Shown one piece after another: positions 24,430 to 36,145 of a DNA stretch of 64,000 nt. Below the pieces are notes generated by a model. It was not told where the DNA came from. It was given only the letters and a program-made list of their open reading frames with translations, and did no database searches. Where the stretch lies: positions 1 through 64,000 of the forward strand of contig DATNCQ010000145.1 in the NCBI GenBank assembly GCA_035571515.1, in the 5' to 3' direction. Within the stretch, counting starts at the first letter, position 1. Each line of letters starts with the position of its first letter. This DNA comes from Gp6-AA40 sp035571515 (GTDB lineage Bacteria; Acidobacteriota; Vicinamibacteria; Vicinamibacterales; UBA2999). A program made the translations under genes and the position numbers.

Positions 24430-25077
24430 CTAGAACCGGCCTGGTTCTCCTTCAGTGTGCAGTGTTGCGCCGGTTGCCTTCCTGACCGCGTCAACCGTCG
24501 TGTCGGAGGCGATTTCGCGCAGCATGAGACCGTCCGGCGTCACCTCGATTACCGCCAGTTCGGTGACGATCAGGTGGACCACCTTCGTGCCGGTCAGCGG
24601 CAGCGCGCACTTCGTCAGGATCTTGTGGCCGCCATCCTTCGTCGTGTGCTCCATCGCGATGATGACGCGTCTGGCGCCGGCGACGAGATCCATCGCGCCG
24701 CCCATCCCCTTCATCATCTTCCCCGGCACCATCCAGTTGGCAAGATTCCCTTCCTCATCCACCTCGAGGGCGCCGAGCACGGTCATGTCGATATGGCCGC
24801 CGCGGACCATGGCGAACGAATCGGCGCTGCTGCAGTACGAGGTACCAGGCAGCTCGGTGACGATTTCCTTGCCCGCGTTGACGAGGTCGGGATCGATCTC
24901 CGACTCGAGCGGGTACGGACCGACGCCGAGCATGCCGTTCTCCGAATGAAGCGTGATGTCCACGCCGGGCGGCACGTAATTGGCGACGAGCGTCGGCATG
25001 CCGATGCCGAGGTTGACGTAATCGCCGTCGTGCAGCTCGTGCGCGATGCGGCGGACGATGCGCTCCCGCTTGTCCAT
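24430..25077 (-). CDS. scoB: 3-oxoacid CoA-transferase, subunit B
   Basis: Catalytic subunit that moves CoA between succinyl-CoA and acetoacetate (or a related 3-oxoacid). The 215-residue protein carries the active-site glutamate in HSENGMLGVGP near residue 45, the conserved NLGIGMPTLVANY near the N-terminus and the GGAMDLV segment. It lies directly after subunit A and before a thiolase, the usual order for acetoacetate metabolism. Substrate choice (3-oxoacid versus 3-oxoadipate) is not certain from sequence alone. Confidence 0.92.
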   Translation of the reverse strand: MDKRERIVRRIAHELHDGDYVNLGIGMPTLVANYVPPGVDITLHSENGMLGVGPYPLESEIDPDLVNAGKEIVTELPGTSYCSSADSFAMVRGGHIDMTVLGALEVDEEGNLANWMVPGKMMKGMGGAMDLVAGARRVIIAMEHTTKDGGHKILTKCALPLTGTKVVHLIVTELAVIEVTPDGLMLREIASDTTVDAVRKATGATLHTEGEPGRF

Positions 25078-25079
25078 GT

Positions 25080-25820
25080 TTATAAGACCGCTCGTAGAGG
25101 CGGACCTTCAGGTCCGCCTGCCGTCTGCAATTGGCGAACGGTGCGCCGTTCGATGCGCTTCTCGTAATAGGCGCCCTTGAGGACGTGCGTGACGAAGATT
25201 CCCGGCGTCGCCACGGCGTCGGGATCGAGGGCGCCAGGCTCGACGATCTCTTCGACCTCCGCGAACGTCACGCGCGCGGCGGTCGCCATGACCGGGTTGA
25301 AGTTGCGCGCGGTCTTCCGGTAGACGAGGTTGCCCTTCGTGTCGCCCTTGTAGGCCTTGACGAAGGCGAAATCGGCGTGCAGCGGCGCCTCGAGGATGTA
25401 GTGGCGCCCGTCGATGACGCGCGTCTCCTTTCCCTCGCCCACCATCGTCCCGTAGCCGGTCGGCGTGAAGAACCCGCCGATGCCCGCGCCCGCGGCGCGG
25501 ATACGTTCGGAAAACGTCCCCTGCGGCACCAGCGTGTACTTGATCTCGCCCGCAATCGCCTGCCGCTCGAACTCCTTGTTCTCGCCCACGTAGCTGCCGA
25601 TGAAGTGCGCGACCTGCTTCGTCCTGACGAGCATGCCGACGCCGAAATCGTCGACACCGGGGTTGTTGCTGATGATCGTCAGGTTGCGGGTGCCGCGCGC
25701 GTGCAGCGCCCGGATGAGGTTCTCGGGCAGGCCGCAGAGGCCGAAGCCGCCGCACATCACCGAGGCGCCGTCGTGCACGAGCGCGACCGCCTCGTCGGCG
25801 CTCTGCAACACCTTGTTCAT
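25080..25820 (-). CDS. scoA: 3-oxoacid CoA-transferase, subunit A
   Basis: Partner of subunit B, 246 residues. Typical motifs are GASVMCGGFGLCGLPENLI (about 18-36), ISNNPGVDDFG and GFFTPTGYGT. The last part (TAGGPEGPPLRAVL) is translated from a palindromic repeat at 25099-25118, a non-homologous tail replacing the normal terminus. It starts one base after the tyrA stop, so it belongs to the same transcript as the aromatic genes although its pathway is unrelated. Confidence 0.92.
   Translation of the reverse strand: MNKVLQSADEAVALVHDGASVMCGGFGLCGLPENLIRALHARGTRNLTIISNNPGVDDFGVGMLVRTKQVAHFIGSYVGENKEFERQAIAGEIKYTLVPQGTFSERIRAAGAGIGGFFTPTGYGTMVGEGKETRVIDGRHYILEAPLHADFAFVKAYKGDTKGNLVYRKTARNFNPVMATAARVTFAEVEEIVEPGALDPDAVATPGIFVTHVLKGAYYEKRIERRTVRQLQTAGGPEGPPLRAVL
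25099..25118. repeat. Dispersed palindrome inside the scoA 3' end
   Basis: GGCGGACC-TTCA-GGTCCGCC, with GTAG before it. The arms are identical to those of the copies in nth and at 43.4-43.5 kb. Confidence 0.85.
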
Positions 25821-25821
25821 G

Positions 25822-26706
25822 TCAGTGATTATCCTTCATCAACTCCGCGCGCCACTTCGCCGCGGCCGAGAAGATCGCCTCGACGGCCTCGCCGCGCCGC
25901 AAGTCGCCGCGCAGCTGCGTGAGCCGCTGGATCAGGCAGTCGAGCGCGCCCTCGATGGCGTCGGCGTTGGTGAGGCAGATGTCGCGCCAGACGTCCGCGG
26001 GGCTCGACGCCAGCCGGGTCGTGTCCACCAGCCCGCGCCCGGCCATCCGCAGGCCGTCGCCGTGTGCCGCGCTCCCGACGGCGTCCATCAGCGCGCTGGC
26101 CGCGAGCTGCGGCAGGTGACTGACGAACGCCATGACGCGGTCGTGTTCGTCCGCTGAAATGATCTGCGGTTTCGCTCCGAGGCCGGCAACCAGTCGCGAC
26201 AGCCGCTCCACGGCGTCGCTGCTGGCGTTGTCATCGGGGGTGAAGATCCACGGACGGCCGGCGAACAGATCGGGCCGCGCGAACGCGAATCCGCCGCGTT
26301 CGCCGCCGCCGAGCGGGTGCCCGCCGACGAAGGTCAGGCCGGGTGCCAGCGCGCGCGCCGCGTTCACGATCTCGCGCTTGGTGCCGCCGACGTCGGTGAT
26401 GGTGATCGGACGATCTGGCGGGTCCAAAAGGACCCGCCCTACCCTGTTGATCTGCTGGAGAAGATCGATGTTCTGGCGCACGGGCGCGGCGAGGACGATC
26501 AGCGAGACGGGGGGCAGCGCACCGATCGTCTCGAAGCCGCGCTCGATGGCGCCGGCGCCGACCGCGTGTGCCAGCACCGATTCGGAGTCGACGCCGAACA
26601 CGCGCGACGCGGGCCAGCGCTCACGAACACCCAGAGCGATCGACCCGCCAATCAGGCCCAGCCCGACTATTGCGATGGAGGGAAACGGAACGTCGGAAGA
26701 GTTCAT
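25822..26706 (-). CDS. tyrA: Prephenate dehydrogenase (tyrosine branch)
   Basis: NAD(P)-dependent oxidation and decarboxylation of prephenate to 4-hydroxyphenylpyruvate. The 294-residue enzyme has the Rossmann motif IAIVGLGLIGGS (about residues 11-22), the conserved DVGGTK and GGHPLGGGERGG, and the catalytic-region HDRVMAFVSHLPQ. Between the nucleotide-binding half and DVGGTK there is an extra segment (GRVLLDPPDRPI) translated from a perfect palindrome. Other TyrA proteins have a shorter loop there. ATG 26706 was preferred to a frame opening nine codons earlier. It is part of the aromatic operon. Confidence 0.92.
   Translation of the reverse strand: MNSSDVPFPSIAIVGLGLIGGSIALGVRERWPASRVFGVDSESVLAHAVGAGAIERGFETIGALPPVSLIVLAAPVRQNIDLLQQINRVGRVLLDPPDRPITITDVGGTKREIVNAARALAPGLTFVGGHPLGGGERGGFAFARPDLFAGRPWIFTPDDNASSDAVERLSRLVAGLGAKPQIISADEHDRVMAFVSHLPQLAASALMDAVGSAAHGDGLRMAGRGLVDTTRLASSPADVWRDICLTNADAIEGALDCLIQRLTQLRGDLRRGEAVEAIFSAAAKWRAELMKDNH
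26417..26438. repeat. Palindrome inserted in-frame within tyrA
   Basis: GGCGGGTCC (26417-26425), loop AAAA, GGACCCGCC (26430-26438), then CTACCC. The loop differs from the usual TGAA, but arm type and the CTAC flank place it in the same family. It encodes about seven residues of TyrA. Confidence 0.75.
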
Positions 26707-26749
26707 GTCAAATCCCAAAACCGGTTTGGTCATTGGGATTTGGGGTTTG

Positions 26750-27796
26750 TCACCGAGCCCACCCGCGTCGAGCCACGGGCTCGAGACAAATGCTGCGGCC
26801 GATCGCCGGCGCGATGATCCGCAGCTCCGCCATCAGGCGCTCGAACTGCGCCGGGAACATCGACTGCGCGCCGTCGCTCAGCGCGCGATCCGGGTCGTTG
26901 TGGACCTCGATGATGAGACCGTCGCATCCCGCCGCGACCGCCGCACGCGCCAGCTGCGCCACCATGTCGCGCCGTCCGGCGCCGTGGCTCGGGTCGGCGA
27001 CGACCGGCAGGTGGCTCAGCTTCTTCACGACCGGAATCGCGGAGATGTCGAAGGTGTTGCGCGTCGCGGTCTCGAACGTGCGAATGCCGCGCTCACACAG
27101 GATCACGTCGTTGTTGCCGCCGGCGAGGATGTACTCGGCGGACAGGAGCCACTCCTCGATCGTTGCCGACAGCCCCCGCTTGAGCAACACGGGCTTGCGC
27201 GCGTGTCCGAGCTCGCGCAGCAGCGTGTAGTTCTGCATGTTGCGCGCGCCGACCTGGAAGATGTCGCAGTACTTCTCGATGAGCGCGATCTGGCTGACGT
27301 CCATCACCTCGGAAATCACCTTCAGGCTGTGCGCATCGGCCGCCCGACGCAGCATCTGCAGCCCCTGCTCGCCGAGGCCCTGGAACGCGTACGGTGAGCT
27401 GCGGGGCTTGAAGGCGCCGCCGCGCAGGATCTTCGCGCCCGCGCGCTTGACCGCCGCCGCGCTGGCGTGCACCTGCTCCTCCGTCTCCGCCGAGCAGGGA
27501 CCGGCCATCACGATCACCTCGTCGCCCCCTATCCGCACCTCGTCCACGTTGACCACCGTGTCCTCGGGCTTGAAGGTGCGGCTGGCGCGCTTGTACGGCT
27601 CGCTGATGCGCAGCACTTCGTGCACGCCGTCGAGGATGCCGATCAGCTCGGGATCGATCTTGTGCGCGCCGACGACGCCGAGCACGGTGCGGGTCACCCC
27701 CGACGAGCGGTGGACGTCCATCCCCAGCTCGATGAGGCGCGCGATCACGGCATCAATCTGCGCCTCGGTGGCGCGCTCGTTCATGACGACGACCAT
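26750..27796 (-). CDS. aroF: 3-deoxy-7-phosphoheptulonate synthase, type I-beta
   Basis: First step of the shikimate pathway: condenses phosphoenolpyruvate and erythrose 4-phosphate. The 348-residue protein has an N-terminal ferredoxin-like (ACT-like) regulatory domain (about 1-75) and the catalytic barrel. Conserved parts are MAGPCSAE, RGGAFKPRSSPYAFQG, GARNMQN and DPSHGAGRR. The N-terminal domain is the feature of the beta subtype that is inhibited by tyrosine/phenylalanine or prephenate. ATG 27796 has GGAGAG at seven bases; an upstream extension overlaps aroQ and is rejected. Gene symbol by function; allele name is arbitrary. Confidence 0.93.
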   Translation of the reverse strand: MVVVMNERATEAQIDAVIARLIELGMDVHRSSGVTRTVLGVVGAHKIDPELIGILDGVHEVLRISEPYKRASRTFKPEDTVVNVDEVRIGGDEVIVMAGPCSAETEEQVHASAAAVKRAGAKILRGGAFKPRSSPYAFQGLGEQGLQMLRRAADAHSLKVISEVMDVSQIALIEKYCDIFQVGARNMQNYTLLRELGHARKPVLLKRGLSATIEEWLLSAEYILAGGNNDVILCERGIRTFETATRNTFDISAIPVVKKLSHLPVVADPSHGAGRRDMVAQLARAAVAAGCDGLIIEVHNDPDRALSDGAQSMFPAQFERLMAELRIIAPAIGRSICLEPVARRGWAR

Positions 27797-27800
27797 GTCA

Positions 27801-28121
27801 TTACTCTCCAATCGAAGGACCGAAATCTTCAGGGTTGGAACCCGACTCGCGCTCGGCACGGCGCGCTTCGTCGATGATGCGTTCGAAGATGCGCACGACG
27901 GCGTCGCACGTGAGCGGACCGGCGAGATCCTGCGCGGACTGCCTCACCTTCTCGAGCACCCGCTTCTCGCGATCCGGCTGGTAGACGGGCATGCCGAGCT
28001 CGTGTTTCAGCTTGCCGATTTCCACCGCGCACGCGACGCGGACGTTCAGCAGGCGCACCAGCTGGTTGTCGATGGCGTCGATGCGATCCCGCAAGTCGTC
28101 GATGCTCAGGACTTCAGCCAA
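27801..28121 (-). CDS. aroQ: Chorismate mutase, AroQ class
   Basis: Converts chorismate to prephenate, the entry to Phe and Tyr. The 106-residue all-helical protein has the AroQ pattern: LRDRIDAIDNQLVRLLNVR, EIGKLKHELGMPVYQPDRE and a third helix with VVRIFERIIDEAR. The catalytic Arg, Lys and Gln-type positions of the family appear retained. The start is TTG 28121, overlapping the end of trpA by 16 bases. It lies between trpA and the DAHP synthase. In some bacteria the two proteins associate for feedback control; that is only suggested here. Confidence 0.9.
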   Translation of the reverse strand: MAEVLSIDDLRDRIDAIDNQLVRLLNVRVACAVEIGKLKHELGMPVYQPDREKRVLEKVRQSAQDLAGPLTCDAVVRIFERIIDEARRAERESGSNPEDFGPSIGE

Positions 28122-28887
28122 CGCACATACTCCTCTACACGGGTATTGAGATCGCGAGACGCGCCCTCGCGGGCAATCACGTCAACGAGCGCGCTGCCCA
28201 CGACGGCCGCATCGGCCCACTGCGCGACCTCGCGCACGTGATCGGGGCGCGAGATGCCGAACCCGAGGGCGACCGGCAGGTCGCTGACCCGCCGGATCCG
28301 TTCCACCATCTCCCGGGCGCCCACGGCCAGCGCGTCGCGCGCGCCGGTGACACCAAGGCGCGAGATCGCGTACAGGAAGCCGCTGCCGAGCGCCGCGGCC
28401 CTGCGCAACCGGTCGTCGGTCGTCGTAGGACTGAGGAGCAGGATTGTATCAATCCCCCGCCCGGCCAGCATGGTCCGGAAGTCGTCCGCCTCCTCGATCG
28501 GAAGGTCGAGGACGAGCACCCCGTCGACGCCGGCGTCGCGCGCACGATCGGCGAACTGCTCGGCGCCGAGGCGGAGAATCGGGTTCGCATAGCTGAAGAT
28601 GACGACCGGCGCGGCGATCTCCGTACGGATGGCGCGCAGCAAGTCCAGGACGCCGGAGAGCGTGGTGCCGGATGCGAGCGCACGTTCCGTCGCGCGCTGG
28701 ATGACAGGACCGTCCGCCAGCGGGTCCGAGAACGGGACGCCGACCTCGAGCACGTCGGCGCCCGCGCGATCGAGCGCGCGCAGGATGCCGCCGGTGCGAT
28801 CGAGATCGGGGTCACCGGCCGTGATATAGGTCACGAGGCCCGACGAATGCCCCTCCCGCAGCCGCGCGAACGTCGAGTCGAGGCGCG

Positions 28888-28891
<4 letters not shown>
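28106..28891 (-). CDS. trpA: Tryptophan synthase alpha chain
   Basis: Splits indole-3-glycerol phosphate and passes indole to the beta chain. The 261-residue TIM barrel holds the catalytic Glu in VLEVGVPFSDP and Asp in PLADGPVIQ, plus GFGISRPDHV in the phosphate-binding region. It overlaps trpB by four bases (ATGA), fitting the alpha2-beta2 complex. Confidence 0.96.
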
Positions 28892-30128
<1,237 letters not shown>

Positions 30129-30132
<4 letters not shown>

Positions 30133-30761
30133 TGCAATTCCTCGAATGCCCCGCGGGCGTTGGCTATGAACTGCGCCACCTTGTCGAAATCCTTCACCCC
30201 CGGCGCCGACTCGACGCCCGAGGACACATCCACGCCGTAGGGCCGCACGGCGCGGATCGCGCTGGCGACGTTGTCGGGCGTCAGGCCGCCGGCCAGCACG
30301 ACGCGCCGCTTCTGCGCGATGCCGGCCGCCTGCGACCAGTCGATGGCGGTGCCTGTTCCGCCGCGGCGCAGCGGATCGATGTTGTCGACGAGCAGCGCGG
30401 TGTCCGTTGACCACGCGTCTGCCCCGCTGATGTCGTTGACCGAGACCGCGCGAATCACCGGCCAGTCGAGCGCGTCAGCGTACGCCGGCGGTTCGTCGCC
30501 GTGGAGCTGGACGGCGGTGAGCCGCGCGCGCTCCACCACCTGGCGGATGGCGTCGACCGGCTCGTTGACGAACACGCCCACGGTCATCACGTTCGACGGC
30601 AGCTCCGCGATGATGTCGGCCGCGCGCTCGACCGTGACGGCCCGAGGGCTGCGCGGCCACAGCACGAAGCCAACGGCGGTGGCGCCGTGTTCCACCGCGT
30701 GCAGCGCGTCGGTGAGGCGCGTGATGCCGCAGACCTTGATGAACAGGGCGTCGGTCGTCAT
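30129..30761 (-). CDS. trpF: Phosphoribosylanthranilate isomerase
   Basis: Third step of tryptophan synthesis (Amadori rearrangement). The 210 residues show the catalytic Cys in IKVCGITRLTDAL, the QLHGDE strand, and LAGGLTPDNV, followed by the catalytic-type Asp in VDVSSGVE and the phosphate site. It overlaps trpC and trpB by four bases each. Confidence 0.96.
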
Positions 30762-31588
30762 TTTTGAAGGACCTCCGCGCCCGTCAGCTTCCGGATCGCC
30801 CCCGCGGGATCCGCGTCCGTCATGAAGCGCTCGCCGATCAGGAACGCGCGGTAGCCGCTCGACGCCAGCCGGTCGAGCTCGTCGCGCGACTTCAGGCCGC
30901 TCTCGCTCACGCCAATGGCGTTGCGCGGGATGCGGGCTGCGAGCCGGCCCGACGCGTCCACGTCGACGCGCAGCGTCCGCAGGTTCCTGTTGTTGACGCC
31001 GATGACCCGCGCTCCGCTGTCGACGGCGCGCGCCAGCTCTGTTTCGTCATGCACTTCGACCAGCGTCGCCAGCCCGAGCTCCCACGCGCGCGCCTGGAGT
31101 GCAACTAGATTCCGCTGTTCGAGCGCGGCGACGATCAACAGCACCGCGTCGGCGCCGGCAGCGCGCGCCTCGAACAGCTGATACTCGTCCACGATGAAAT
31201 CCTTGCGAAGCAGCGGCAGCCCGACCCGCGCGCGGACGGCGGCCAGGTGCTCGAGCGAGCCGTCGAAGAAGGTCGGCTCCGTGAGCACCGAGATCGCGGC
31301 CGCGCCGCCTTGCTCGTACTGCGCCGCGATTCGCACGGGGTCGTACACCTCCGCGAGCACGCCTTTCGACGGCGAGCGCCGCTTGCATTCGGCTATCACG
31401 TTGACGCGGTCGGCGACGCCGAGCGCGTCCTCGAAGCGCGATCCCCGCGGCGACGCCGCGGAAGCGCGCCGCTCGAGCGCCGTCATCGGCTCGCGCGCGC
31501 GCCGGGTATCGACGATACGCCGCGTCGCGGCCACGATCGCCCGCAGTAGGTCGGGGCCCTCGACTCCGCCCGGGAGAACCGCGTTCAT
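30758..31588 (-). CDS. trpC: Indole-3-glycerol phosphate synthase
   Basis: Ring closure of the carboxyphenylamino-deoxyribulose phosphate intermediate. The 276-residue barrel has IAECKRRSPSKG (catalytic Lys and substrate-binding Ser), LLRKDFIVDEYQ (second catalytic Lys), VNNRNLRTL, and SESGLKS. ATG 31588 overlaps the trpD end by four bases. Confidence 0.96.
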   Translation of the reverse strand: MNAVLPGGVEGPDLLRAIVAATRRIVDTRRAREPMTALERRASAASPRGSRFEDALGVADRVNVIAECKRRSPSKGVLAEVYDPVRIAAQYEQGGAAAISVLTEPTFFDGSLEHLAAVRARVGLPLLRKDFIVDEYQLFEARAAGADAVLLIVAALEQRNLVALQARAWELGLATLVEVHDETELARAVDSGARVIGVNNRNLRTLRVDVDASGRLAARIPRNAIGVSESGLKSRDELDRLASSGYRAFLIGERFMTDADPAGAIRKLTGAEVLQK

Positions 31589-32609
31589 ACGGCCGCCTCC
31601 GCCCGCGAACTGTCCACCATCTGCCGCAGCCGCTCCTGCGCGGCGCCCGAATCGACGGCTGCCGCCGCCGCGGCAATTCCTTCGGTGATCGTCTGCACGC
31701 GGCCGCCAGAGACGAACAGCGCGACGCCGGCGTTGAGCAGCACGACGTCGCGGCGTGGTCCTCGCCCGCCCGCGAGCACCTCGCGGATGATGGCCGCATT
31801 CTGCTGCGCGTCTCCTCCCTTCAATGCCGCCGGATCGCTCTTCGCGATACCGAAATCGGAGGGATGCACGTAGAACGTGTTGACGGCCTCGTCGCGGCAC
31901 TCCGAGACCTTCGTGTAACCGGTCGTCGACACTTCGTCGATGCCGTCCGCGCCGTGGACCACCCACGCGCGCTTCGAGCCAAGCAGCATCAGCGAGCGCG
32001 CGAGCAGCTCGGTCAGCTCGGGGCGCGGCACGCCGACGAGCTGCCGCGTCGCGCCCGCCGGGTTCGTCAGCGGGCCGAGCAGGTTGAACGCCGTGCGGAT
32101 GCCGAGGTCGCTTCGCACCTGCGCCGCATGCCGCATCGACGGATGAAAGGTGCGCGCGAAGAAGAACGCGATGCCCGTCTCCCGCAATGTTCGCTCGACG
32201 GTGGCGGGCGAGGCGGCCACGTTGACGCCGAGCGCCTCGAACACGTCCGCGGAGCCACACTGGCTCGACACCGACCGGTTGCCGTGCTTGGCGACCGGCA
32301 CGCCGCACGCCGCGACGACGATAGCGGCCGCCGACGAGATGTTGAACGTCCCCGATCGGTCGCCGCCGGTGCCGCAGGTGTCGAACACCTCGCCGGCCGG
32401 CGCCCGCACCGTGACCGCGTGCTCCCGCATCGTCCGCGCGAAGCCGACGATCTCGGAGGGCCGCTCCCCTTTCATGACGAGCGCCGACAGCAGCGCCCCG
32501 AGCGCCGCCGGGTTGGCGCGGCCTTCCATGACCTCGCGCATCGCCGCCGCCGCCTCGTCGGCGGTGAGGTCTTCGTGGCGCACGACCTTTTCGAGCAGCT
32601 GGGTGAACA

Positions 32610-32610
<1 letters not shown>
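31585..32610 (-). CDS. trpD: Anthranilate phosphoribosyltransferase
   Basis: Adds phosphoribosyl to anthranilate. The 341-residue protein has the PRPP loop DTCGTGGDRSGTFNIS (about 78-93), KHGNRSVSS, and the GPLTNPA segment of the family. The start ATG 32610 shares one base with the trpG stop (TGATG). It is separate from trpG, not fused as in enterobacteria. Confidence 0.96.
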
Positions 32611-33175
<565 letters not shown>

Positions 33176-33176
<1 letters not shown>

Positions 33177-34642
33177 TACAAGCCCGCCTGCGCCAGTTCG
33201 AGCGCGCGAATCACGGCTCGCGCCTTGTCGCGCGTCTCCTCGTACTCCGCCGCCGGGTTCGAGTCGGCGACGATCCCCGCGCCTGCCTGGACGTAGGCGC
33301 GCCCGTGCTCGATCAGCACCGTGCGAATCGTGATGCAGAAATCGAGGTTCCCCGCGAAATCGAGATAGCCGACGGCGCCGGCATAGACGCCGCGGCGCCG
33401 GTTCTCCAGCTCGGAGATGATCTCCATCGCGCGCACCTTCGGCGCGCCCGAGACGGTTCCCGCCGGGAAACAGGCGACCAGCGCGTCGAGCCTGTCGTGC
33501 TCGTCCGCCAGCCGGCCTTCGACGATGGAGACCAGGTGCATGACGTGCGAGTAGCGCTCGAGCGTCATGTAGGTGGGGACCTTCACCGTGCCGTACGCCG
33601 CCACGCGCCCGACGTCGTTGCGCCCGAGGTCCACGAGCATCACGTGCTCGGCGCGCTCCTTCTCGTTGCGCTTCAGCTCTTCGGCCAGGCGCTGATCCTC
33701 TTCCTCGCTGCGGCCGCGCGGCCGCGTGCCGGCAATCGGATGCGTCTCGACGCGCCGTCCTTCGACGCGCACGAGCATTTCCGGCGACGAGCCGACGATC
33801 GAGCGATCGCCCATGCGGATGAAATACATGTAGGGCGACGGGTTCACGTGCCGCAGCGCGCGGTAGACGGTGAACGGATCGGCGCCGATCTTCGTCTCGA
33901 AGCGCTGCGACAGCACCACCTGGTAGATGTCGCCGGCCGCGATGTATTCCTTCGCGGTGCGGACCATCTGCTCGAACTGCTCGCGCGACACGTTGGAGGT
34001 GACGTCGATCGCCGCGCCGTCCGGGCCGTGCGATTTCGACAGCGGCCGCTCGAGCTCGCGCTCGACGAACTCGATCTTCGCGCACGCGAACTGGTAGAGC
34101 GACTCGAGATCCTCGTCGCCGGTGATGCGCGCGTTGGCGATGATGAGGATGCGGTGCCGCACGTGATCGAACGCCAGCACCGTGTCGAACAGCATGAAGC
34201 CGCCTTCGTCCTGTGGCTCGGAGATCTCCTGCAGCGTGACCGGCTCGAACCACGCGGCGGCGTCGTAGCCGAGATACCCGACGGCGCCGCCCGTGAACCG
34301 CGGCAGCCCGGGGACGAACGGCGAGTGGAAGCTCGCCATCAGCTCGCGCAGCGTGGCGATGAACGGCTTGTCGGAACCGGACGTCTGTCCCGCGCGGTCG
34401 AGGATCGTCGCGCCGTCGCGCGAGCGAAGGATGAGAAACGGGTCCTTGCCGAGGAACGAATAGCGGCCGACGTGCTCGCCGCCCTCGACCGATTCGAGCA
34501 GGAACGCATAGTCCGAGTGCTCGGCGATCTTGAGGAAGGCCGACACGGGCGTCAGCAGGTCCGCCACGATCTCCTTGTGGACGGGGACGAACGTCCCGCG
34601 CTGCGCCAGCTCCTTGAATTCCTCGAATGTCGTGATCTTCAT
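33176..34642 (-). CDS. trpE: Anthranilate synthase component I
   Basis: Forms anthranilate from chorismate; normally feedback-inhibited by tryptophan. The 488 residues include an N-terminal part with LLESVEGGEHVGRYSFLG (tryptophan-binding LLES element) and the chorismate-binding domain with HPIAGTRPRG, EHVMLVDLGRNDVGRV, and VSGAPKVRAMEII. ATG 34642 (start MKITTFEEF) is preferred to a TTG ten codons earlier. It is the first trp enzyme gene after the attenuator and aroDE. Confidence 0.96.
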
Positions 34643-34661
34643 GCGTCGCGGTTCCGTTCCG

Positions 34662-36113
34662 CTAGCCACCAACCAGGGCCCGGCCGCTGCGGGTCGCGGC
34701 AGCGGCCTTCATCACACCGTCCGCGGGACGCCGCCCCGTCCACCACTCGAACTGCCGCTCGGCCTGCGCGACGAGCATCGGCAGGCCGTCGAGCGTCAGG
34801 CAGCCGGCCGCGCGGGCCTCGCGCAGCAGCGGCGACTCGGTGTCGCCGTACGTCAGGTCGTAGACAAGGCGGCCGTCGAACGGGCCGCCGGGCAACGGCG
34901 TCTCGTCGCGCGCGCTGGGACCGCCAAGCGGCGTCGAGTTGACGAGGAGGTCCCACGAGCCGGGCGCCGGCGGCCATGTCCCCGGCTGCGCGCCGCAGCC
35001 GGCCGCGACCTCGTCGGCCTGCTCGCGGCGCCGGGCGTGAACGGTCACCTGTGCGCCGCGCGAGGTGAGCGCCACCGTCACGGCGCGTGCCGCGCCGCCC
35101 GCCCCAAGCACCGCGGCGCGAGCGCCCTTCAGCGATCCCGGATAGACCGCCTCGAGCGGATCGAGGAACCCCTGAACGTCGGTGTTGCACGCGTCCCACC
35201 CCGCCTCGGTGCGCCGCAGCGTGTTCGCGGCGCCGACGGCCCGCGTCAGCGCGTCGGCGTAGCCCGCCGCGCGCAGCGCGTCGAGCTTGAACGGGATGGT
35301 GACGCTGGCGCCTGCGACGCGCATGGCGTCCGCAAAGGCGAGAAAGTCCTCGACGTCCGCGGCGCGCAACGGCACGTACACCGCGTCGAGCCCCGCGGCT
35401 TCGAACGCGGCGTTGTGCATCACCGGCGACAGCGAGTGCATCACGTGGTTGCCGACCACGCCGTAGATCGCGGTGCCCGTGCCGACGGTGCGGAAGCGGA
35501 ATTCGCCGAGCATCCTCGGCGCGGGAATCTGGCCGGGCGCGACGGCGCTGCCGGCGTAGGTCCACGGCGATCCGAACCGGGACGCGAGCAGCCGCGTCGG
35601 CAGGCCCGCGTCGCCCATCGCGATCACGACGGCGTTGCCTTCCGCAGCGATCGGCAGCAGCGGCAGCGCGTCGCTCAGCCGCGTCGCCGTGATGGCGATC
35701 TTGATCAGCGCGGCGCCCGCCTGCCGCATCTCGGTGGCGCGCGTCGCCAGGTCCGCCGGGACGCCCTGAAAATCGTGCGACGACAACACGATGCGGCGCG
35801 GATCCCGTGCAATGACATCGGCGAAGCCCGCGCGCCATTCGACGTCGACGTACTCCGCGCCGGCATCGATCGCCTCGAGCAGCAGCGAGCGGCGCCGGTT
35901 CTCGTCGCCGTCGAACTTCCCGCCTTCCCACGTCGGGCGGCAGGTGGCAATGACGGGCAGGCGGCGTCCGCTCAACGCGGCCCGCACACTCACGTCTCGC
36001 ACTCCGTCCAGGCGCAGCTCGACCATGTCGGCGCCCGTCACGGCGTCACGCGCGGCGAGCAACTCGGCCATGTTCCGGCCGGTAACCGTTTCCACGAGGC
36101 GTGTTCGCGTCAA
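34662..36113 (-). CDS. aroDE: Bifunctional 3-dehydroquinate dehydratase (type I)/shikimate dehydrogenase
   Basis: Two consecutive shikimate-pathway steps in one 483-residue chain. Residues 1-215 are a type I dehydratase with the Schiff-base Lys in LIKIAITA and its His partner in VLSSHDFQG. Residues 220-483 are a shikimate dehydrogenase with HSLSPVMHN, the catalytic Lys in VTIPFK, ACNTDVQGF, and an NADP loop GAGGAARAV. Such fusions are known from plants and some bacteria. The start appears to be TTG 36113, 33 bases after the attenuator; no strong ribosome site is seen, so a start a few codons later (GTG) is possible. Confidence 0.93.
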   Translation of the reverse strand: MTRTRLVETVTGRNMAELLAARDAVTGADMVELRLDGVRDVSVRAALSGRRLPVIATCRPTWEGGKFDGDENRRRSLLLEAIDAGAEYVDVEWRAGFADVIARDPRRIVLSSHDFQGVPADLATRATEMRQAGAALIKIAITATRLSDALPLLPIAAEGNAVVIAMGDAGLPTRLLASRFGSPWTYAGSAVAPGQIPAPRMLGEFRFRTVGTGTAIYGVVGNHVMHSLSPVMHNAAFEAAGLDAVYVPLRAADVEDFLAFADAMRVAGASVTIPFKLDALRAAGYADALTRAVGAANTLRRTEAGWDACNTDVQGFLDPLEAVYPGSLKGARAAVLGAGGAARAVTVALTSRGAQVTVHARRREQADEVAAGCGAQPGTWPPAPGSWDLLVNSTPLGGPSARDETPLPGGPFDGRLVYDLTYGDTESPLLREARAAGCLTLDGLPMLVAQAERQFEWWTGRRPADGVMKAAAATRSGRALVGG

Positions 36114-36145
36114 TCGTCGAGCGCGCGGCGGTCGCGCGCCTCCCT

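Noticed and set aside
24372..24494. Longer N-terminus of the thiolase
   Set aside because: The extra residues are translated palindromic repeats and would overlap the scoB coding end; the family start is at 24371.
33305..34942. A 545-codon plus-strand frame across trpE and aroDE
   Set aside because: It crosses two well-defined genes on the other strand and has biased Arg/Glu/His composition.
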